This document shows positions 57,254 through 64,000 of a stretch of 64,000 nt of DNA, piece by piece (position 1 is the first letter of the stretch; each line of letters starts with the position of its first letter). This stretch comes from Zygnema cylindricum (Eukaryota > Streptophyta > Zygnematophyceae > Zygnematales > Zygnemataceae). The notes under the pieces are model-generated. The model worked only from the letters and a program-made list of their open reading frames with translations, had not been told where the DNA came from and did not search any database. The stretch lies in the NCBI GenBank assembly GCA_037447655.1, contig JBBHKE010000866.1, forward strand, positions 37,730 through 101,729, given 5' to 3'. Both the position numbers and the translations under genes were made by a program.

Positions 57254-57325
57254 AATCTTTTGAATCGTGTGAAATTGCCAATCTCCGCCGCAATGGTTCC
57301 CCCGAAAGTTATGCAGGATTGATCC
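57254..57325 (-). pseudogene. LRR exon 1 (beyond the transposon nest)
   Basis: 72 nt between GGTGCAG and GTGAGT on the minus strand. It codes ITFGGTIAAEIGNFTRFKRL at its end, matching the GGTIPxEIGNxTxL form of plant LRRs. Same length and phase as the exons at 17.4-22.8 kb, 34 kb away. Confidence 0.75.
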
Positions 57326-57684
57326 CTGCACCCCATCCATAGGTTGGTGAGCAAGAGCCCTCTTCTCTCCTCTTGCCCTCCCTTTTGTTACGTTGCAATT
57401 ACACGTGTCGAGCATGACCATGGGGAGGATATTTCTCCAAAATTTAATGCCTGCATGCGAGAATCAAAAAGCGGGCCAAACGGTCTGCTAGCACTTAAAG
57501 TTCCAAAAGTGCGATGTTGACTCAAACTTTTGATGTGTATCGTATAATCATTGTATATCGCGATGTGATTTTGAGCTTTGTATATCGAGTGGAAGTTCAA
57601 GCACAAGCGATTTTCATATAATACTGTACGGTAAATACTGTACCTGTACAGTGTAGTAAACCACTAATCGTTATTACTGTTGAT

Positions 57685-58215
57685 AACACTAATTTTGACG
57701 CACCTTTTTTCGGCCCAAAATCATAAATTAGTGTTATTAACATTAAAATAGAATTAACGCTAATATGGAAAGTATTTATTTGTGTTAGCCATTTTATATT
57801 ACATTCGTTAAAATTAGTGTGATAGACTAGAAGCTTGTTTACGGACATCGTGTCGTCGTGACATCTCAATTTTACAACATTAAGTGCGTTTCGCATGTAA
57901 ATTAAATTTCAGTACCAATTAGCCTCCGGAAAGAGCGGAACATTTTGAAATATAAAGCATAAAATAACGTTAATTTTACTTTAATTTACATCTTTCGTAC
58001 AATTTCCAAACCGCACAAGTACGTATTTCGGCGAAAGCTGTCAGGATAGTACACCTGAACTTGAAATAGTATTGATGACAGCTCAGCGTACACCCTACGA
58101 AGTTGACTCACAAATTGGCGTTAAGTGCCAAATTAATGTTAATGCTTTTTTTTTTTTTGGACACAAAATCACAAATTAGCGTTATTAACACTAAATTAGC
58201 GTTTACGCTAGTTTT
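57685..58215. repeat. two related copies of a TTAACACTAATT repeat
   Basis: Copy 1 (about 57685-57800) and copy 2 (about 58110-58215) share CAAAATCA[TC]AAATTAG[TC]G followed by TTATTAACA and end in a degraded inverted GCTAAT/ATTAGC. They may be two MITE copies of one family. Boundaries approximate. Confidence 0.4.
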
Positions 58216-58737
58216 TTTCTACGGTAATAAAGATTAGCGGTGGAATGAAATATTGACAATATCGCGATGTGTATTTATCGTTTACGATATTGAAAATGGT
58301 ATTGCTGTATCGGTTGTAAGTTACACAGTCACCCTATTATTTATTGTACGTAGTACGGTACTTCGTACTACACCGTGAATCGTTCTTATTCTTATGTACG
58401 CTATATCGGCACCTCAAAATTTTTACATTGATACCTTAAATATGATAAACTACACTATTTAAGGACGTGGACCATAATCTGCCACGTCTCCTGGCACTAA
58501 ATTAGATTGAATGACGCTTATTTTTTCTTTACTCTAATAATTTCTATACGTTAATAACGATTCATGGTGTACTGTATAGTCGTAATGTACGAAGTGTACT
58601 GTAGTACAGTCATAATGTACGGAATACAATATGTTGTTTTCGCACGGTATACTTATGCTTTCAGTTTCAGACTTTCAGGCTAAAGTGCTTAACCCTAAAA
58701 TGATATCGTCTGTTTCCTGGAAATTGCCTTTCTTTTT

Positions 58738-58866
58738 TCTTTCTCCTCTCCTCTCTCTCCCTCACTCTCTCTCTCCCCCACTCTCTCTCCTCCCGTCCCT
58801 CTCTCTCACTCTCTCTCCCCCCCTCTCTCTGCTCTCCTCTATCTCTCTCTCCCCTCTCTCCCCTCC
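58738..58866. repeat. CT-rich low-complexity tract
   Basis: CTCTCTCC/CCCACTCTCT sequence about 450 bp upstream of the uL24m start codon. Confidence 0.85.
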
Positions 58867-59194
58867 GTACATTGTGGAACTGTTTGCGTCCAATAAAAGA
58901 AAACCTTAAAAGCCCCGGATAAACCCTAATTAAAAACCTAAAAATTTACCCTAATTTTTTTTGCAATACCCCCATTCCTCCCCTCTTTTTCCTTTTTTTT
59001 CAACATTTGAATTTTCTTAACCTCTTTCGGCTTTAAATCCATTTCAAATTGTCTAATTTTTGAGATGTTAAAAATAAATAAATGAATAAATAAGGTTTTT
59101 TTTGGCATCAAATTTTTCTATTAATTGTCTTTAATTGTACATTTTGTAGATTTTGAAGAAATTAATCTCAAATATTTTTACAAAAACGAGAGAG

Positions 59195-59195
59195 G

Positions 59196-59277
<82 letters not shown>

Positions 59278-59300
59278 GGGAGAGAGAGAGAGAAAGAGAG
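59195..59300 (+). repeat. (GA)n microsatellite in the uL24m leader
   Basis: About 50 GA repeats with small interruptions, ending 15 bases before the ATG at 59315, so it probably lies in the 5' untranslated region. Confidence 0.9.
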
Positions 59301-59314
59301 CGAGAGACACAGCC

Positions 59315-62300
59315 ATGGGATGGAAAGCAGTTCAAAAAGTTTTTAAGAATTGGAAAATTCTCAGAGGAGACAAGGTATTTCCTCTCTCTCTCCCTCTCTC
59401 TCTCCCTCTCCCTTTCCCTCTCCCTCTCCCTCTCCCTCTCCCTCTCCCTCTCCCTCTCCCTCTCCCTCTCCCTCTCCCTCTCCCTCTCCCTCTCCCTCTC
59501 CCTCTCCCTCTCCCTCTCCCTCTCCCTCTCCCTCTCCCTCTCCCTCTCCCTCTCCCTCTCCCTCTCCCTCTCCCTCTCCCTCTCCCTCTCCCTCTCCCAC
59601 TTTCCTTTCTCTCCCCCCCCCCCCCCCCCTTTTTTTTTAGGTTTTAGAAGCATTGGCAATACTAAAAGGAGATAAGGTATTTTTTTCCTTTTTTTGTACT
59701 TCTAAAAAACACATTTTTTTTCTATTTTTCGCCTCTTCTTCTGTTTTTTTTTTGTTTTTTTATATATTTATTATTCTTTTATTTATTTCTTTATTTATTT
59801 ATTTTATTTTATTTTTTATATGAAAAATGGCAGGTGATGGTGATGGCCGGAAAAGACAAAGGATTGACAGGAAACGTCCAAAAAGTCATAAGAGACAAAA
59901 ACTTGGTCATTGTGGAGGGACGAAATTTGGTGGGTTTTGTTATTCTCACAATATTTTTTTTTTCAGTTTTTATTTTTTTCAATTTTTATTTTTTTCTATT
60001 TTTTCAATCTTGTCAATTTTTCTCAGTTTTGCAGATTTTATTAATTTTATCAAATTTTTCCATTTTAATTTAAAAAAAAAAATGTAATTTTTTTCTTTTT
60101 TATCAATTTTAATAATTTTCAATCACTTTCATTTGTCTATTTTTATAAAAAAAAATGAAAAAAAAAACTTCTATCTATTGCAAGAGAGAAAATATTGAAT
60201 ATTTTGGAGGGACAAAATTTTGGGGTTTTTGTTATTCTTACAACCTTCTATACTTTTACTTTTATCAAATTTTTTAATCATTTCCTTTATCAAATTTATC
60301 AAATTAATTATTTTTTTTTGTTTTTTTTTAAGTTATCACCTTCGTTTTTTAACTTTCGGCGAATTTTGAACGATTAAAACTTTCTTTATTGATTGTTTTT
60401 TTTTGCAATATTTTTTTTTAACCTTATTTATCCTCTTGTAACTGAAATTTTATATAATTTTGGGTGTAAAACTTTTTGTTTTATTTTGGAAACCTTGAAA
60501 CCCTAATCCCTAAAATCGTAAATTAAGATTTTAGCTGTCCGAATAACAAACCCTAAAACCCTAAATCCTAGAACCTTAAAACTTTAAAATCCTGAAACTC
60601 TAGTACCCTAATAGCCTAAAACCCTAAAACCTTAAAAATGGTACACCCTTAAACCACAAAGTCGTCTTTTCAATAATTGTGGTAAAAAATTTATAAAACT
60701 CTAAAACGCTAAAAGCCTAATCCCGAAAGATTTAATTGGGTTTTTAATAATCGCAGTAAAAAGCCCTAAAACCCTAAAAGCTGAAACCTTAGTTTTCGAA
60801 TTAGATTTTTAATAATTCCAATAATGAACTCTAAGCCACTAAGACCCTAAATCCAAGAATTTAAAACAATGTTTTTTATAATCCTAGTACTAAACCCTAA
60901 AATCCTAAAACCCTACAACCCTAAAACTCTAAAATTCAAAAACCCTAAAAACCTACAACCCTACAGCTTTATACCTCTACGACCCTGAAACCCTAAAATT
61001 TAACCCTAATAATTTACCCTTCAACCCTCTTTAAAATGGAGCTGTTTTGAATAACCGCAACAACCCTACAACCTTATACCCCTACGGTCCTGAAACCCTA
61101 AAATTCGACTATAACAATTTACCCTTCAACCCTTTCATTTTAAATATTTAATTAATTTAATCAATTTAATTATTTAATTTAATTTTAAAAATTGGAGGTG
61201 TTTTTAATAATCGCAGGCCAAAAAACACATAAGAAAAACAGAGGAACAGCCTGGAGGAATCGTGACAATCGAGGCTCCGATTCACGTTTCGAATGTTTCC
61301 CTTCTCGACCCAGTTACCGGGTAACTCTCTCTCTCTCTCTCTGTCTCTCTCTCCTAGCCGTCTCCTTCTCCCTCTCCCTTCCCTCTCCCTTCCCTCTCCC
61401 TCTCCCTCTCCGTCTTCCTCTCTTCCCCCCAGGTTATATTAATTGCATACAATATATTATGAGTTATATTAACTGCACACAGTATATCATAAGTTATATT
61501 CATCGCATACAGCATATTATAAAAATATATAAATTGCATACATTTTTATAAGTTATATTGATTGCTTACAGTATATATAAATTATCTCATAAACTATATT
61601 AGTTGCATACAGTATATACTAAGTTATATTTATTGCAGTATATTGTATAAGCTATACTAATTGCATATAGTCTGTTATAAACTTTATAAATCGCATACTG
61701 TATGTAATTGCATATTGTAATTATAAGTTGTATAAATCTGGGGTTTTGGACTGTAGTGCTCCATGTCGTGCCGTTTTCCGTTGGTTGGAGGATGGGACAA
61801 AAGTACGGATTGCAAAAGGGGCGTCAAGTACGGAAAATATCATTCCTAGACCGGAGATTCTGAAGGAAAGAAGATACCCTCGAGGAACTAAAGGTAAGCT
61901 TCCTTTTTTTTTTTTGTTTTAGGTGGGATTGGTAAAATCAAACTTTTTTAGTTTCCTCGGTCCATTGGGAACCATTTTTTTAATTTTTTATTGTATTTTA
62001 CCAAGTTTTAGTTTTTCAAAAAGAGTCGAGGGTCCTTTTTTTTTACATTAAAAAAGGAGAAATGTATGAAAACAAAGAATGCGTGCAAATAAATGCAAAA
62101 AAAATGATGCAAAACAAAAAATTACAGGAAAAAGAAAAAACTGACAGGCAATCAATTTTGTACAAAATGAACAAAATGAAAAGTTGTTTACTTTGAGTTG
62201 AACTTTATTTTCACAACATGTTTTTTTTGTAAGGACTCGTTGTAGAATCATGTGGATGTTGTTTCGTTTGTCTTTTTTTTCTTCAACATATCTCTTTTGT

Positions 62301-63237
62301 TTAATTGACAAGATAACAAAAAGTTTTCCTAAAAAACGTTTTTATCTCTTTGAAACAGAAGGAAATATTGATGCTTTTTTTATAGAGTGATGTATATTGA
62401 ATGGGTTTGCCAATAATCGATATAAATACTATTTGTTAGGGTCTTAATAATTGATTTATCAAACGACCGATAATCGCGATACCGGCGATATAGTCGTACA
62501 TTCCGTATACTCTCTATATTCTGTACGTGTCTTCTGTGTATTTCGTATTTTGTGTAGATTCTCTGTATTTTGTTTGTTCCATGTATTCCGTATATTCTGT
62601 ATATTTCGCATATTCCGTGTATCCGTATATTCCATGTATTCTGTACATTCTGTATGTTTGTATATTCCGTATATTTGCATATTCCGTGTCTCCGGTATAT
62701 CCCAATATTCTTTACATTTTGTATATTCCGTACATTTTCCATTCTGTATATTCCGGTATATTTCGTGTATTTCGTACAAAGGACATTCTGTTGCACGCCT
62801 AAATATCTAAAATACCTTAGTTTTGGAAATATATCGGTCGATTATTGGCAATTGTCGCGATATTGATATTTATCGGTAAAGTCGATAAATATCGACTTAC
62901 AACTTTTTGATATTACGATAAGTACCAAGATTGCGATGTATCGTCTGCGATTTTAAAACGATATATATCACTACTTTTTATCGACAGATAAAAATAATAA
63001 ATCCGTATAAAAAAGAACGTCTCCGTTTCTTTTTTTTGTCTTTTTTTTTCTTTTTTCGGGCTAAAAACCTATTTTGTTTTTTTTTTTTTTTTTTTTAATA
63101 CAGATGGGCCCAAAAACACAGAAATGGGGGATTCTAAAAAACTGACATGGAACCCCGTTACGGGAGAGGGTGGCCTCCCTCCTCTCGTTCAAAGAAATGG
63201 GAGATGGGAAGTCGATCTCTCTTCATTTTCTGCGTAA
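59315..63237 (+). CDS. mitochondrial large-subunit ribosomal protein uL24m (KOW domain), five exons
   Basis: Exons 59315-59374, 59834-59929, 61217-61320, 61757-61893 and 63104-63237 join in frame to 531 nt, 176 residues; all introns GT-AG. Exon 1 codes [20 protein letters not shown], matching the start of the plant mitochondrial L24-type KOW proteins. Exon 2 gives the KOW motif [20 protein letters not shown] then [10 protein letters not shown]; exon 3 [20 protein letters not shown]...LLDPVTG; exon 4 [17 protein letters not shown] and [12 protein letters not shown]. Exon 5 is a divergent tail ending SSFSA. uL24 initiates assembly of the large ribosomal subunit by binding 23S-type rRNA. The ATG has a good context (AGCCATGGG). 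No classical targeting peptide is obvious beyond the basic N-terminus. Slightly longer than the about 160 residues usual in flowering plants. Confidence 0.92.
59382..59596 (+). repeat. (CCCTCT)n microsatellite in uL24m intron 1
   Basis: About 33 hexamer copies, beginning within 10 nt of the intron 1 donor (59375) and followed by poly-C and poly-T that lead into the 59641 acceptor. Confidence 0.95.
59641..59676 (+). other. in-frame duplicate of the end of uL24m exon 1
   Basis: 36 nt between TTTTTTTAG and GTATTT. It codes [12 protein letters not shown], against [12 protein letters not shown] at the end of exon 1, and both are followed by GTATTT donors. Phase 0 on both sides, so inclusion would add 12 residues without a frameshift; skipping gives the canonical [13 protein letters not shown] junction. 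It is either a cassette exon or a relic. Confidence 0.75.
60204..60245 (+). repeat. echo of the uL24m exon 2 end in intron 2
   Basis: TTGGAGGGACAAAATTTTGG followed by GGTTTTTGTTATTCTTACAA copies the end of exon 2 and its donor region (TGTGGAGGGACGAAATTTGG, GGGTTTTGTTATTCTCACAA, 59911-59952). The reading frame is lost. Confidence 0.75.
60485..61110. repeat. degenerate CCCTAAA telomere-like repeats in intron 2
   Basis: Many AACCCTAAA, ACCCTAAAA and CCTAAAACC words over about 600 bp, matching the plant telomere unit (TTTAGGG)n in reverse but highly degenerate and spaced by other sequence. Confidence 0.7.
61325..61432 (+). repeat. CT-rich microsatellite at the start of intron 3
   Basis: CTCTCTCTCT then CCCTTCCCTCTCCC-type sequence directly after the GTAA donor at 61321. 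Confidence 0.85.
61433..61735. repeat. about 33-bp AT-rich minisatellite in intron 3
   Basis: About eight or nine copies of a unit close to AAGTTATATTAATTGCATAC followed by AGTATATTAT. Confidence 0.8.
62400..62960. repeat. CGATA-rich repeat carrying a TATTCCGTA minisatellite (intron 4)
   Basis: Flanks are rich in CGATAT and TATCGG words. The core (62500-62790) is a tandem array of TATTCTGTA/TATTCCGTA words that keeps several frames open on both strands without being a gene. Lies wholly within uL24m intron 4. Confidence 0.7.
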
Positions 63238-64000
63238 TTTTGAGAAAAAAAATGATTTTTTAAGTGGATTTTTTTTTCTTGAATTGGGAAGAAGATTTGT
63301 TGTCATTTTTTTTTTGACGATTTTTTATATTTTTTAGATTTTTTAGATTTTTAAGAGGGAATTTGTGTTTTTTTTAGCCAATTTTCGGTGTCTCGACGTC
63401 AAAATTTTCGCCGCGGAGTTTCCACACTAAAAATTGTTTATGTAAAAAGAGTAAATATGCATATGGAATCTAAAATTTGTGGTAGTTTTTTTTTTCCTTT
63501 TTTTCGCTTTTTTTATGGAAAGGTTTGGTATCTGATTTCGTCTTTTTTGCGGTTTCGATTTTAATGTAGTTTATGTTTTCTTTCTCTTTTTTTGTGTGGG
63601 AAGATTGCCATTGTTTGAACTTCAAAAAAAAAACTTTATTTGTGACCTACTTTTTATTACACCGATATTATTAGCTTCGGGAAATAATTGGTATCAAAAC
63701 AACTTCAATAATTTATGTGAATATGACTAAAATAATTGATATAGGTACAACTTTAATAATTTAGTATGAAAACCATAACACTATTTGTTGTAAGATCGGC
63801 GTAGATTACAATTGATTATGTATTACATTAAAACAATGTTCGTGCTAATTGTTTCTTTACAATCAACAACACTAAAAGCCGCCCTCATACTAATTCTTGC
63901 TTTAAAATTATCCACATTAAAACAGTCATGCTAATCGTTCAGTTTGTTGTTTAATTAACATTAACAACAAAAATGCCTATTGTTTAATTTTTGTTTGAAG
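63238..64000. other. 3' flank of uL24m, nothing else recognised
   Basis: T-rich sequence, then AT-rich sequence with ATTAACA/TTAAAACA words similar to the repeats at 57.7-58.2 kb. No clear AATAAA close to the stop codon and no further gene. Confidence 0.45.

Larger units (their letters stand above)
16458..57325 (-). pseudogene. leucine-rich-repeat gene with one LRR per 72-nt exon, split by a 34-kb transposon nest
   Basis: Read on the minus strand, ten exons each code for one plant-type LRR (consensus NxLSGSIPSSIGQLTSLQ). In gene order they are 57254-57325, 22706-22777, 21632-21703, 20258-20375, 19252-19323, 18948-19019, 18660-18731, 18046-18117, 17745-17816 and 17435-17506. Then comes 16458-16727, which carries a last LRR start and an EGF-like segment. 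Nine of the ten are exactly 72 nt, start after an AG (one exception) and end at GTAAG or GTGAG in phase 2, the classical structure of plant LRR receptor genes. Lesions: an in-frame TAG in the second exon, a 46-bp duplication in the fourth, a lost acceptor AG in the seventh and a probable frameshift in the last. The retrotransposon nest at 23092-57059 lies between exons 1 and 2. The signal-peptide exon and any kinase domain were not found. That the outer exon belongs to the same gene is inferred from phase and position. Confidence 0.75.
57326..59184. other. spacer between the LRR exon and the uL24m gene
   Basis: No protein recognised. The expected LRR N-terminal exon may lie in the first few hundred bases (minus-strand frames near 57400-57600 are not convincing). 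Contains two related ATTAGTGTTATTAACA-type repeats (about 57685-57800 and 58110-58215), CGATA-rich sequence (58250-58420) and a CT-rich tract (58738-58866). Confidence 0.45.

Noticed and set aside
59153-59659. 160-codon frames of Pro-Leu or Glu-Arg repeats
   Set aside because: These are the (GA)n and (CCCTCT)n microsatellites; the real coding part is the 60-nt uL24m exon 1.
62380-62866. Several overlapping 100-residue frames rich in Tyr/Ile/Phe on both strands
   Set aside because: They come from the TATTCCGTA minisatellite in uL24m intron 4 and have no family resemblance.
1-64000. CRISPR arrays, bacterial operons, riboswitches, rRNA or tRNA genes
   Set aside because: None seen; spliced genes and copia elements show this is eukaryotic nuclear DNA, and the regular repeats are minisatellites or LRR exons.

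Overview
The window is nuclear DNA from a green-lineage plant, most likely a streptophyte alga or an early land plant; a Chara-like charophyte would fit, but that is inference. The evidence is: two spliced genes with GT-AG introns and plant-type relatives (a secreted PAN plus Root_cap-like protein, and mitochondrial ribosomal protein uL24m); a leucine-rich-repeat (LRR) gene built from the 72-nt phase-2 exons typical of plant LRR receptors; Ty1/copia elements; and degenerate plant-type CCCTAAA telomere-like repeats. The DNA is AT-rich, repeat-rich and gene-poor.

Layout. 1-7.5 kb is intergenic, with a decayed copia LTR piece, a broken reverse-transcriptase fragment carrying a 27-base poly-C run, and a 192-bp tandem duplication. 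7597-11341 (+) is a five-exon gene for a 512-residue secreted protein (signal peptide, PAN/Apple-like Cys domain, Root_cap-like domain, acidic tail). 11.3-16.4 kb holds simple repeats, a hairpin MITE and a 25-bp minisatellite. 16.4-22.8 kb (-) is a run of single-LRR exons, the first six at a period of about 300 bp, ending in an EGF-like Cys-rich exon; several exons are damaged.

23092-57059 is one 34-kb nest of LTR retrotransposons. The outermost layer (called Y here, minus strand) is a tandem LTR-internal-LTR-internal-LTR array of a pol-less element. Three Ty1/copia elements are nested in it: X1 (23719-30140) in Y's left LTR, X2 (30816-40734) and Z (47537-54043) in Y's internal regions. A solo LTR (W, 42908-43645) also sits in Y. 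Target-site duplications for X2 (GGTTT), Z (TATGT) and W (GATTC) are perfect; X1 and Y have near-perfect ones. Just beyond the nest, at 57254-57325 (-), lies another perfect 72-nt LRR exon in the same phase, so the nest appears to sit inside an LRR-gene intron.

57.3-59.1 kb is repeat-rich spacer. 59315-63237 (+) is the five-exon uL24m gene (176 residues), with long pyrimidine microsatellites, telomere-like repeats and minisatellites in its introns. Its first exon has an in-frame 36-nt duplicate in intron 1. The remainder to 64000 is AT-rich with no gene seen.

Two genes look intact (Root_cap-like and uL24m). The LRR gene and all retroelement coding regions look defective. X1, Z and Y carry a primer-binding site matching the anticodon arm of initiator tRNA-Met, as in Drosophila copia, and in X1 and Z its ATG could also serve as the gag start codon.
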